Positions 1 through 8,892 of a DNA stretch of 64,000 nucleotides are shown in pieces. Below the pieces are notes generated by a model. That model made no database searches. It worked only from the letters and a program-made list of their open reading frames with translations, and was not told the DNA's origin. Position 1 is the stretch's first letter, and each line of letters starts with the position of its first letter. The position numbers were made by a program, and so were the translations under genes. This stretch comes from Symsagittifera roscoffensis (taxonomy: Eukaryota; Xenacoelomorpha; Acoela; Convolutidae), in assembly GCF_963678635.1 (NCBI RefSeq), contig NC_087065.1, positions 45,357,919-45,421,918 on the forward strand, given 5' to 3'.

Positions 1-1392
1 TGTTCAGAATCCTCAGATCTTGCTAACCTCTGGGTATAAAATAAAGAAAACGAAACAAAAAAAAATTAAGTTATTTAAAAAAAATAGTCCTTTTAACGAT
101 TTTAGGAGTAACTCTGACGATTGACTGATTTATCTCAACGACTTCAAACACTTTTTGCAAAAACTTTATTTTTGCAACCATTTTACTCAAATCACGACTG
201 AAAAGATGTTGAAATTATATCCCTTCATCTGAATTTTTTTTGTGAATTTTTTTTGCGCACGAAAACAAACCTTTTTAGCAAAAATAGTTATTTTCACTAT
301 ATTTCACAAAACAAGAAAACAGTAAAACTTTTCACTTTGAATGTGTCAATGAAAAAGCACAAAAATATAATTTCCTGTTGCACAGCGAAAAACAATGGAA
401 TTCGTCATGTAAGATTACGCGGTGTGATTTTACAGTAGGTGGTAATGTAGGATTTAGTTCATGTATTAAATATGAGAACTATAGTGCATGTAGTCATTTC
501 ATTTTCAATCAATTGTACATGCTACTAAGATAGCTTTAGTAAAAATTTTACTCTGCTAGATGAATTGTTATTCAAATATCACTGACTAAGATTCGTGAAC
601 AAATTAGGCGAGAAGACCTGGCCCCGAATTTTAGTAAAATAACTATTTTTCATAGTTAAGTAACTATTTTTGAGAAAACTGAGGAAATAATCTAATCAGA
701 GAGATGCGTTTTGTTTAAACTAATTTTGCTAAAATTATCCAAAAAGCCGACAGTATTTTAAACTATACGCGAACGACAGGTTCACAAAGGCCTGTGATTC
801 ATATGGTGAGGGAGTTGGTTAGATGCTGTTATTAACAAAACTGAAACTTTAAAAATTGGGTTGAAATATGAAAATCTAGAGTTTTCTCTCAGACTCACTA
901 CATTTTTTCACGGAAAGTTCGTCGAAAAAGTTTTTTTGCCGCTTTTGCTGCAAGTTTTTGTGAAAAATGCAAGTTTGAATTAACTTTTCTCCAACTAATT
1001 CTCTGATTAATAAGGAACTATTTATTTAACTGAAATATTTCTTATGTAACTCAAATCCAGGGCCTGGTTAGGACTATGAATGATCGGTATCTTTCGCTCC
1101 TGATATCATTACGATATTATAGCTTTCTGTTTTCTCTGCCAAAAATCAAATTGGCAAAATAAAATTTTTCAATCAGTTGGCTTTTCATGAAACATTTAAA
1201 ATCTTGACTCCTAACCAGTCAGCCTGTACTGAAGTATTCTGGATAAAAATTGACTATAATATGCTTTTCATTGTCAATCTCCGCAAAAATCAGAAATAAA
1301 AAAAAACAACTAAGTACAATCGAAAAACAATGGAATATACTGTTTTTTTTTGACAAATCAATGTAAACCATTTTAATCGATTATGAATGATT
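1..1392. other. AT-rich flank without a recognisable gene
   Basis: No open frame with protein-like composition is visible, only short AT-rich frames. A stretch at about 434-545 resembles one inside the ABCC intron at about 53656-53775; both contain the same run ending TCAATTGTAC, so it belongs to a dispersed repeat. The sequence ends directly at the TG of the retroelement's 5' LTR. Confidence 0.6.
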
Positions 1393-2274
1393 TGTGCCAT
1401 TCTGCCAGATGGCACAGCGCAACCTTCCGACGAAGCACGAATCAGAGAGAAAAGGCCTTAACAGCAAAAAAGTGCTTGAAAGGAGGGTCGAATATTCTGA
1501 AATTTTCTATTTTTAAAATTTCGATTTTCAAGTTGATATTTCTCAGAAATACGAAAAACGGCCATTTTGACCAAAAAAGCTGAGAAAATGAGAACAACGA
1601 AAAATATTGTGAAAAACAGTCGTACAAGAGACGGAAAATACGAAGCCTCTTATCGGGGCAACAACGCACGATAAGACACTTGTCAGCGGATACTAGTGGA
1701 GAAGGAAGCTTCAGTGGGGAAGGAGTATTCCACGGAACCCTCCCGGGACGCAAATTAGGAGAGATAAGAGCGTTATCGCTGGAATATTACGGGAGCGGAG
1801 GCTTGGTCACCCAGAGACTGTTTATGTGAAGGGACTGTATAAAACTAACTATATAGCTACTTGGATGTCGTGAAACTTTAAATTAACACCGGTGTAACTT
1901 GATATTTTAGAATATGAGTAGCTAGAAAGAGGAAAGGGTCAATCCATCTCCAATGGATTTAAAATAGAACTGCCACACAAAAACATATTAAAATAGGTTA
2001 TTCGAGCCGTGTTTTTAATGACAATCACGTAGTCTGAGGATCCGAGACTCAGCTATGTGGTTGTGTTCGCATGTAAACGAAAGCTGATCAAAAGTCGTTT
2101 GACTGATGGCCTAAAAATAGTAACTTTATACTTAGCCCTAAACAGACCAGAAAATCAATTGGCAAGGTCGAGACGGTGAAAAACGAGTAGGATTAAGGTA
2201 ACTGACGCCTGCCAGTCGTTAATAGGTACTTTTTCTACGCTCGGTCGCTGTGTAGTATTTGGGCGAATGTTACA
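1393..2274 (+). repeat. 5' LTR (882 bp)
   Basis: Direct repeat of 24153-25035, beginning TGTGCCAT and ending GTTACA. By eye the two copies differ by five substitutions and one 1-nt indel. The first 24 nt form an inverted repeat (TGTGCCAT / ATGGCACA). A TATA box lies inside. Confidence 0.95.
1838..1844 (+). promoter_or_regulatory. TATA box in the 5' LTR
   Basis: TATAAAA lies about 445 nt into the LTR and is conserved in the 3' copy. It is the only canonical TATA box in the LTR, so it is the likely core promoter for the genomic RNA, with R starting about 25-30 nt downstream. This is inferred from position and motif only. Confidence 0.55.
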
Positions 2275-2286
2275 TAGACGTTTTTA

Positions 2287-2304
2287 TGGCGCTCCTGGGT
2301 GGGC
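2287..2304 (+). other. Primer binding site, tRNA-Asn-like
   Basis: TGGCGCTCCTGGGTGGGC starts with the TGG expected for a tRNA CCA end and lies 12 nt after the LTR. Its complement closely resembles the 3' end of metazoan tRNA-Asn (CCCACCCAGG followed by the acceptor strand), as I recall it, with about two differences from the vertebrate form. The host's own tRNA-Asn would settle this. Confidence 0.6.
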
Positions 2305-2363
2305 CTGTCAAAGGCATAAGACCATCATGATCAGCAAGCGTTTCAGCGACGAACCCTCCGCTC

Positions 2364-2377
2364 CGGGCGTAAGCCCG
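2364..2377 (+). promoter_or_regulatory. GNRA-loop hairpin in the leader
   Basis: CGGGC-GTAA-GCCCG is a perfect 5-bp stem closed by a GNRA-class loop, about 90 nt after the LTR. GNRA hairpins occur in packaging signals of some retroelements; here the function is inferred only from shape and position. Confidence 0.4.
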
Positions 2378-3553
2378 AGGTAGAGGCCTTAATGACCGTT
2401 ATTGTACTGGGGGGAAGGTGCGTACCCTCCGTCCAGTACTATTTAGCTTTTTAACTTAGTTAACACCGAAATTAGACCCAAAAAACACCCAATTTTGTCG
2501 AAAATCATCGATTTTCGATCAAACTGTAGACCCCCAAATTTTTGGATATCCGAGCTTTTCCGAACAACAAAAAGCTTTTATATAGGGAGTAGCTACGTAG
2601 TTCGATCGCCCTAACTAAAGAAACCGCGTGAGAAAAGACTCAGTAGAAGTTGGAAAAAACCAAAATTTTTCGGTCAAAATTTCGATAATTTTCTGAATTT
2701 TGTCAATCTGTTTTGGGGATCGAGTTTTTGAGTTTTTAGAGTTAGAGCAATAAAATTTTTTGCGTTAGGAGCGTGCTAGCATAACGTGCTCGGTTACTAG
2801 AGAAATTCTTGAGTAACCCTCCGATTGGCTCCTTGGATAGAGCTAACGACTTAAGGATTGGAAAAGGAAGGAACCGGAGGGTCCAAATTTGATAGTTATT
2901 GGTCAAATTTTTGTCTCCAAACCAATTTTGATCCAATTTTTTGAACTATTCCAGTGCCGTACAGGGCTACTACGCTCGTTTCAATTATTTTTAGGCTTTT
3001 TCGATAGGAATTGCGGAAAAAGTTTCTCAGAACCTATATAGGTGGTGAAAAAAGGCCATTTGGACAAACACGTTTTTGGCAATTTCTCAAAGACTAGTCA
3101 TCCGATTGGGATAATTTTGGTACCATAAGTTGACGTTTTGGACCAGTTTTCCGGACCACAACCGTTTTTGGGTTGATAATCTCGGAAAAGAGAAATTTTT
3201 TAGAATTTGTTGGTTCGGAGGGTCCAAATTACAGGTAACCCTCCGAGCGGCAGAAAATTTTATCAAAACACCTTTTTATCCAACTGGGAAAGTTGACCGT
3301 GTCAGCCAACCTAGTTTTAACTCAGGTGGACCGCTTTTAGAGACTTCATCGCGGTAACATAACCTTTTTCGTGATTTTTGGGGAACCCTCCGAAGTAACC
3401 CTCCTTAGTGGAAAAATTCCACGAGATCACCCATAGAAGTTAAAACACTCCATCGTAGAGAACTTTGCTTGTTTTGACGCTTCCTGAAGTTAATTGAAGA
3501 CCCTTCTAAGTGAGTTTCAGAAATTTGAAAATTTTGGAGGTCCCTCCGAAGTA

Positions 3554-3727
3554 ACCCTCCGGAGCATATTAAGCATCTTATTGACCCTCCTTAGTGAATT
3601 TAAGGGGACCCTCCGAGGTAACTTGGGTGATTAAGGTACCCTCCGAGGTAGGCTAAGTGTCTTAACAACCCTCCGGAGTGACTTGAACATCTTAGCAACC
3701 CTCCTTGTTGGAAGCTTGAGGAAACCT
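3554..3727 (+). repeat. 30-bp phased repeats (ACCCTCC motif)
   Basis: ACCCTCC starts at 3554, 3584, 3608, 3638, 3668 and 3698, so the spacing is 30 bp except for one 24-bp step. The text between the motifs is also similar (variants of GGAGTGACTTGA and of CATCTTA). Further single copies of the motif, on both strands, occur between about 2360 and 3550. Confidence 0.75.
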
Positions 3728-3922
3728 TCTGTGGCAATTTGGGAAAAGGAAAATATCCATTTAATTAAAATCATATTAGGATATTAGGCGGGCTTATTAG
3801 GATCATAAGAGCTCATTTTGACCCGGAAATTCGTGATCAACTTTGGATTCTAGATCGGGTGTATTAGAAGTACCCGAACAAAAATGACCTCAAATTTTTT
3901 TTATTGTGATTTTGGTTGTGCG

Positions 3923-4023
3923 GTTGCCTTGAGCTAATTAATAGGAAAGTTCGGGCAATCCGGGAACAAATAAAAGAATACCTCGGTGAGTGTATTAGGC
4001 AAATACACACTCACTTGAGAAGA
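3923..4023 (+). repeat. 101-bp leader repeat, copy 1, with hairpin 3981-4019
   Basis: Begins GTTGCCTTGAGC and ends TTGAGAAGA. It contains a hairpin whose arms include GTGAGTGTA and CACACTCAC, framed by CCTC and GAG. Copy 2 lies 185 bp downstream. Confidence 0.75.
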
Positions 4024-4107
4024 AAAGTTGTTCCCTGCTCTCGTGCACTTGGAGCGTTCCGGGTGTGGGGGAGCTTTTTCATAGACTTTAGAAGTTTTCG
4101 ATCAGAG

Positions 4108-4208
4108 GTTGCCTTGAGCCACTTAATAGGACAGCTCAGGCAATCGCGGGGCACCTAAAAGAAGACCTCGGTGGGTGTATTAGGCAAGTACACACCCACT
4201 TGAGAAGA
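4108..4208 (+). repeat. 101-bp leader repeat, copy 2, with hairpin 4166-4204
   Basis: Same start and end words as copy 1. The hairpin arms read GTGGGTGTA and CACACCCAC, so an A-T pair of copy 1 has become G-C on both sides: a compensatory change that keeps the stem. Confidence 0.75.
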
Positions 4209-4631
4209 CTGTGTCCTGGGCTTTGTTCTTTCGGTTCAGTCCGATTGGGGGAAGTCTTTTTCTTTAAGACTAAGTATTATTGATCTGTTTCTGAATCATC
4301 ACTGCTTTTTATCAAAGATTGTTTAATTTTAACAAAGCAGTGACTTGATAAATTGTGTAGCGATAAATTGATACTGACAAAAGGTCGCTGTCACCTGTAG
4401 GATATTCTTATCTGATTATCTATTGTGTTTTGTGTGTTGATTATATCTTGTGAAAATCTTGTGATACTGTTATACTATACGACAGGGTTGAGTTAGCATT
4501 ATATCAATACTGAGCAGGCCCTGTGTGTGTGTGTAACTCTAGCTGAGTCACTAAGATTGTCATTGAGAAACCTAAGAGATTGATACTGACTTTTCGACAT
4601 ACGAATATTGTTTTTTTTTGTGTCACAAAGT

Positions 4632-5180
4632 ATGCAGCGCAGGGACTCGTTAGGATCGACTACTAAGATTCCCAGGCTGAGCAAGGGCAGCACGCGAAAA
4701 TTTAAAACTAGGCGTAGCCAGTCCTCGTTAAGCAGCGCCTCCGACGTGTTTGCTGAAAACGAATCGACTAAAGGTCAACCTGATCTTTCAGTGAGCGGAA
4801 TGAGATTGAGGAGCGAGAAAAACCTCGATGGCGATCAAAGGCGGAGCGCCGAAGCCGGAACCGCGAGCGAAACGCTTGTGGACCCCTTTGACGAGGGAGA
4901 ACAGACGCTCATTCGACCCGACTTTGAGCCGAGCGAGGACCTCGAGCGGGAGGAAGTCGAGAGGACAGAGGAGACCTCGGAGCATTCCGAGGTCGAGCCG
5001 CGAGAGGAAGTATTATTCAAGGGGATGTCCAAATCGGAGACCAAAAGTCACAGGTGGAGGGGAGAATACTCACATTCGGCTAGTACCCACTCATCTCTGG
5101 CCAAGCAGAGCAACAACGCGATGATGTCGAGTATAAGCCCGAGTGAAGAACAAACGGGTTCGAAGGCCAAGAAGAGTTGA
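4632..5180 (+). CDS. gag: Gag N-terminal segment (before an in-frame TGA)
   Basis: The frame opens at the ATG at 4632 (MQRRDSLGS) and runs 182 codons to a TGA at 5178-5180. It is rich in Arg, Ser and Glu with no recognisable fold. An upstream TTG-started extension is possible but the ATG is the natural start. The next segment continues in exactly the same frame after the TGA with no further stop, so this is probably the first part of one Gag protein cut by a nonsense change, or a short separate protein if the stop is genuine. It looks like a disordered matrix-like region. Codon use matches the rest of the element. Confidence 0.65.
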   Translation: MQRRDSLGSTTKIPRLSKGSTRKFKTRRSQSSLSSASDVFAENESTKGQPDLSVSGMRLRSEKNLDGDQRRSAEAGTASETLVDPFDEGEQTLIRPDFEPSEDLEREEVERTEETSEHSEVEPREEVLFKGMSKSETKSHRWRGEYSHSASTHSSLAKQSNNAMMSSISPSEEQTGSKAKKS

Positions 5181-7166
5181 AAGTCTTTGTACGACGAACG
5201 CATGGCGTCACTACCAACTGTAGGTTTGACTTCCAGTGATGACTACCCGGAGATAACCCATCCGGATGTGAACTTCACACCGTGCCCAAGGAACGATATG
5301 AGCAGGAAGGCGTCGTCAACCTCGCCGACCAGGCCCATGTCAGATGGGATAACGATGGGAGCGTCATCAACCTTCGACAGATTAATGACGTCGATGAGCA
5401 AGCAAAAAGGCGGTGCGTCATCAAGCACCAGGCTGCAGCCGCAGTTGACCTCATCTTCTCTGGGACTAACCCCGTCATTTGGGGCCACTGGCGACATAAG
5501 TGACATGTTCGCTGGCGTAATGAATGGTCTAGATGAACTGAGGCGGGACTTGACTAAAAGAATAGATCAGGTTGATGAGAGAGCTCACAAAGGTCAAGAG
5601 AATCTGAGAGACGAACTAACGCATGTGAAGTCGCAGGCGAGGGTTGATCAGGCTCAGTTGATTCGCAACACCGATCAATGCCTGGCGGAGAGCCTGGCAC
5701 AGGCAAACAAGGAGTCATACGAAAGAGAGGCTAGGATGACCAGGGAGATCGAACGATTGTTGAACGATCATGATAGTACCTACGCCCACACGATGACTAG
5801 CCTGGAGAAAAAGTTAGAGGCAAAGTCTGACTTAATGATGCGGAAGCTTGACGCGATCCTGAATGGGAGCAATTGGCAGGAGCGTTCCAACCCAAGGGAG
5901 CGCTCACGCCATGCAAATGATGGAGATGGTACGGGCAGCAATGCCAGAGCCCAGCAAGGCTCGAGAACGAACTACGAACCCAGAAACAAGGAGCGGCCAA
6001 GGGCAGCCCCGTCGAGGCCTGGCTGGACGAATCCAGTCCCGCCGGAGGCAGATGCCACCCCGGAGACAAGGTTGCCAACTGTGCCACAAGTCAGTTCAGT
6101 ACCAGATCTGACTACAGTCTCACAGGACACAACGATGTATGCCTCGATGTTTGAGCCTCTGAACAGATCTCTCGAAACATTCATCACCAAGCTCTCGAAG
6201 TCAACCGAGAGAGGAGAGAGGTCAAGAAGGACACTGAAAAAGCCGAAGTCATATAAAGACGAGTCAGACGGCTGCATTGATACTTGGATAGAGGTGATGA
6301 AGTTACACTTTGAGGAAGAGAATCTCTCCAAGAAACAAGAGTGCAGCGCGCTGACGAGCAATCTGGAGGGTACTGCATTAAGTTGTGTAATGGCGAAAAG
6401 AGCCAATGAGAGAGACAGCGCTCGCAAGATATTCGACATCCTGCTGAATCGTTTCGGCTCTGGAGTACAAGGGCACCAGGCTATGGTGAAGTTCGAAAAG
6501 AGGCGTCAAAGAGATGACGAATCCATAGATAAATTCTTGGACGACCTTGAATTGCTTAGAAGGAGAAGCAACCCAGATGAGAAAATATCCGAGCGAAACT
6601 TGGCGATTGCTTCGAAGTTCATGGACGGAGTAAGGAGTGAGGAGTTGAAGACGATGTTGGCCACTCACTTCACCCTGTCGCTTGACCAGGTACCCACACC
6701 CGACGACTTGCCTATGAAGTCACGCGAGTATTTACTCATAAAACCGAGGGCGCAAAACCGTTACAGCAATTATGGTAACTATAGCGGGACAAACACTGGT
6801 GCGAATTCCAGTTGGTACAAACCTCGCGATGACATGGATAAGAGGAGGTCGTGTGCGAATTGTGGTTCGATGGACCATCACGTTTCCGCGTGTTCTGCAT
6901 ACAAACAGAACATGAAGGCCATAGGCTACTTTCTCGAGGACGCCGACGCGACCGACGAGGATCATGAAGAGTACGTCAGAGGGCTCATCATGAAATATGG
7001 TCCGAGGTGTTTCTTCTGTAATTTGGAGGGACACTTCAAGTCGGATTGTACTCAATTTTGGGATGCAGTAGCGGACGCAAAACATCCCCGCCACGAAGAG
7101 GCGCTTTCGGGTGTCGAGGCCAGTCGAACACGTCTGATGAACGAGGCTGAATCTCGGAGAAAGTAG
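5181..7166 (+). CDS. gag: Gag: coiled coil, capsid-like domain and two zinc knuckles
   Basis: Structural polyprotein that would package element RNA. In order: a low-complexity Ser/Thr stretch; a coiled-coil-like helix (about 5520-5860) rich in Glu, Lys, Arg and Leu; a disordered basic linker; a retrotransposon-gag capsid-like domain (about 6280-6740, starting near DTWIEVMKLHFEEENL); and two CCHC zinc knuckles of the form C-x2-C-x4-H-x4-C at 6852-6893 and 7008-7049. It ends at TAG 7164-7166. The frame is open from just after TGA 5180. Reading continues in frame beyond the TAG towards protease, an arrangement like the in-frame gag/pol stop of murine leukaemia virus, but this could equally be a nonsense mutation. 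Family assignment is secure from the knuckles and the neighbouring pol. Confidence 0.85.
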   Translation, partial: KSLYDERMASLPTVGLTSSDDYPEITHPDVNFTPCPRNDMSRKASSTSPTRPMSDGITMGASSTFDRLMTSMSKQKGGASSSTRLQPQLTSSSLGLTPSFGATGDISDMFAGVMNGLDELRRDLTKRIDQVDERAHKGQENLRDELTHVKSQARVDQAQLIRNTDQCLAESLAQANKESYEREARMTREIERLLNDHDSTYAHTMTSLEKKLEAKSDLMMRKLDAILNGSNWQERSNPRERSRHANDGDGTGSNARAQQGSRTNYEPRNKERPRAAPSRPGWTNPVPPEADATPETRLPTVPQVSSVPDLTTVSQDTTMYASMFEPLNRSLETFITKLSKSTERGERSRRTLKKPKSYKDESDGCIDTWIEVMKLHFEEENLSKKQECSALTSNLEGTALSCVMAKRANERDSARKIFDILLNRFGSGVQGHQAMVKFEKRRQRDDESIDKFLDDLELLRRRSNPDEKISERNLAIASKFMDGVRSEELKTMLATHFTLSLDQVPTPDDLPMKSREYLLIKPRAQNRYSNYGNYSGTNTGANSSWYKPRDDMDKRRSCANCGSMDHHVSACSAYKQNMKAIGYFLEDADATDEDHEEYVRGLIMKYGPRCFFCNLEGHFKSDCTQFWDAVADAKHPRHEEALSGVEASRTRLMNEAESRRK

Positions 7167-7760
7167 ACGACACCGAGCACCTTCACTACCAAAAAGGTTA
7201 AGACATGGCCTGACGAGGTGGTAGCCTCGAACCTCGAATCAGAGTCGTCTAGCCCACTCAAGGTGGATTACGGCCTGGCGGCAAGGACAGCGCTGCAGAA
7301 TGTCAAACAGGACCTAGCCACGAAAGAAGTGGAGCAATGGGTAAGGTCGGAGCTGGAAGGCACAGATCTTCGGGAAAGTTTTAATGTTCCGGGTAAAACG
7401 ACAAAAGTAGAAGACAAAGGGGAACCCAGGAAACAGGGACTAAAACTGAACGTTATATCTGGTAAGACTTTCGGCATGACGAAGGAGGGGACCAAAATAA
7501 TGTCCATCATCTCAGTCGCAGGGCACCAGGTGGTCAAGAACTTGAGTGAACCATCCGAGATTACACTAGTCCACCTGGACATCTATGCCGACTACCTGAA
7601 ACTATCCCAAACTGGACTCCAGGGCAGTGCGAGCGCTGCTCACAACGGGCGGTCCGAGGCTGATGAAAGTGGACGGACATTATATCGATGTCCATGGCCC
7701 TTACCCGATCCTGATGAATGTGGATGGCATCAACATCTACACGAAAGCTCACATAACTGA
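7167..7760 (+). CDS. Gag-protease linker in the gag frame
   Basis: This frame continues without a stop from TAG 7166 to TGA 7758-7760 and is the same frame as gag. It reads as an ordinary hydrophilic linker until about 7600-7660, after which sense passes to the +1 frame that encodes protease. It therefore probably forms the N-terminal extension of the Gag-Pol fusion, with its last 30-50 codons out of frame. No catalytic motif is visible. Whether the frame change is programmed or a small indel cannot be decided from one copy. Confidence 0.5.
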   Translation, partial: TTPSTFTTKKVKTWPDEVVASNLESESSSPLKVDYGLAARTALQNVKQDLATKEVEQWVRSELEGTDLRESFNVPGKTTKVEDKGEPRKQGLKLNVISGKTFGMTKEGTKIMSIISVAGHQVVKNLSEPSEITLVHLDIYADYLKLSQTGLQGSASAAHNGRSEADESGRTLYRCPWPLPDPDECGWHQHLHESSHN

Positions 7761-8517
7761 TGCGAACGATCAGATTGGCCGGATATACATTGGTCAAGAG
7801 GAGCTGAAGGTTAGACGAATCAGACACAACGCGATGCTCGAACAAGATGCGGTGCATATAGGTTGCGAGGCCGATCTGGCCGCACACTTTCTGGACGTGC
7901 AAGGCGGACAACTTTCAGTAAAGGGACTGCTAGACACGGCGGCAGTGGTTAGTGTCATGCCAGTCAAAACTTGGACCGACATGGGTTTCGAGAGGTCGGA
8001 TCTCATACCGACAAACATCAGGTTGGCAGCGGCCAATCAGGGAGCGATCTATGTGACTGGACGAACCCCGATCATTTCACTGCAGCTCGGAGGAAGATAT
8101 CTTTGGATGAGCTTCCTAGTAGTGGAGAATTTGGACGAATCCGATCAGTTCATCTTAGGAAGGGATTTCGTTTGCAAATTTGACGTCACGATCGATCTCA
8201 ATGACGGGTTGATTAGGATCAAGGATTCTGAGAGAAAGTATGAAAAGAGACCCCTTAACAAGATCTTAATTAACCAGGCCAAGGTGCCGATTTTTCTGGA
8301 TCGAAAAGTTAGATTAAAACCAAACGAAGCCGTAGTAGCGACGTTTAGGATGAGGAACTTGAATGAACTCAGCAATGACAGACAGGTGTGTCTGGTACCA
8401 AATCCAAACAGTAAAAGCTCGGCTATTTTAGGAAGAAGCTTCTCACTCACTCAGAGCGGACTATGTGTGAGTGTGTTATTGAACACAGAAGCAACAACAG
8501 TGACAATACAGAGGTGA
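7600..8517 (+). CDS. pro: Retropepsin-like aspartic protease region
   Basis: Opens after a stop at 7597-7599 in the +1 frame relative to gag and ends at TGA 8515-8517. The active-site triplet Asp-Thr-Ala lies at 7933-7941 in the context LLDTAAVVSVMP, and the second conserved block ILGRDF lies about 75 residues later (about 8150-8170), the spacing of a retropepsin. DTA instead of the commoner DTG or DSG is tolerated in retroelements. The enzyme would cut Gag and Pol. The C-terminal part (about 8230-8517) resembles the linker before RT. In-frame reading continues after the TGA into the next segment. Confidence 0.8.
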   Translation, partial: NYPKLDSRAVRALLTTGGPRLMKVDGHYIDVHGPYPILMNVDGINIYTKAHITDANDQIGRIYIGQEELKVRRIRHNAMLEQDAVHIGCEADLAAHFLDVQGGQLSVKGLLDTAAVVSVMPVKTWTDMGFERSDLIPTNIRLAAANQGAIYVTGRTPIISLQLGGRYLWMSFLVVENLDESDQFILGRDFVCKFDVTIDLNDGLIRIKDSERKYEKRPLNKILINQAKVPIFLDRKVRLKPNEAVVATFRMRNLNELSNDRQVCLVPNPNSKSSAILGRSFSLTQSGLCVSVLLNTEATTVTIQR

Positions 8518-8892
8518 AAGAAACTTGGCTACGCTTTGCCTCTGAACACAGACTTTCAGAGTGTGGAGAACTTGCAAAAGTTTGATGTAACTAAATGTCC
8601 ATTGCATGCGAACCAAGAATGTATAATGAGGAGAGTGAATGAATTGAAATCTTCTAGGAAATTGTTTTCAATGAAGTCGGAAACAGATGATGGGCTGTCT
8701 AGTTGTTCCAACTTTCCTGAGAGGCCGACGGAAGCAGAGTTAGCAGCGAATAAACCTGTCTTACCTGAGATAGAACATCTGAAGTGTAAAATATCAGACA
8801 AAGAACTAGATTCGCTCAGAGCGGTGCTAAATCGGAAAGCAGACGTTTTTTCGAAGCATAAGGCCGACATAGGTTGTTGTAATTTTGTATAA
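8518..8892 (+). CDS. Pol linker between protease and RT (between two in-frame stops)
   Basis: Same frame as protease and RT, bounded by TGA 8515-8517 and TAA 8890-8892 with no other stop. It contains the pre-RT stretch (LEIEHLKC-like text, then ADVFSKHKADIG), which matches the segment that precedes RT in Gypsy elements, where a phrase of the FSKHK...DIG type is common. The TAA falls just before the usual start of the RT fingers. It has no enzymatic motif of its own and is read as part of one Pol polyprotein broken by stops. Confidence 0.65.
   Translation, partial: KKLGYALPLNTDFQSVENLQKFDVTKCPLHANQECIMRRVNELKSSRKLFSMKSETDDGLSSCSNFPERPTEAELAANKPVLPEIEHLKCKISDKELDSLRAVLNRKADVFSKHKADIGCCNFV

Larger units (their letters stand above)
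2305..4631 (+). other. Long retroelement leader (5' UTR, about 2.3 kb)
   Basis: There is no protein-like frame between the primer binding site and the gag ATG at 4632. The region is unusually long for a Gypsy leader and is structured. It holds a GNRA-type hairpin (2364-2377), more than ten copies of an ACCCTCC motif (some in 30-bp phase), and two 101-bp direct repeats each with a strong hairpin. A role in packaging, dimerisation or translation is possible but inferred. Confidence 0.6.

Noticed and set aside
1388-1392. 5-bp target-site duplication of the retroelement
   Set aside because: TGATT on the left and ATTAT on the right share only three bases in register.
3554-3727. CRISPR-like array
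   Set aside because: The similar text extends through the whole 30-bp period with no unique spacers, and the context is a eukaryotic retroelement leader.
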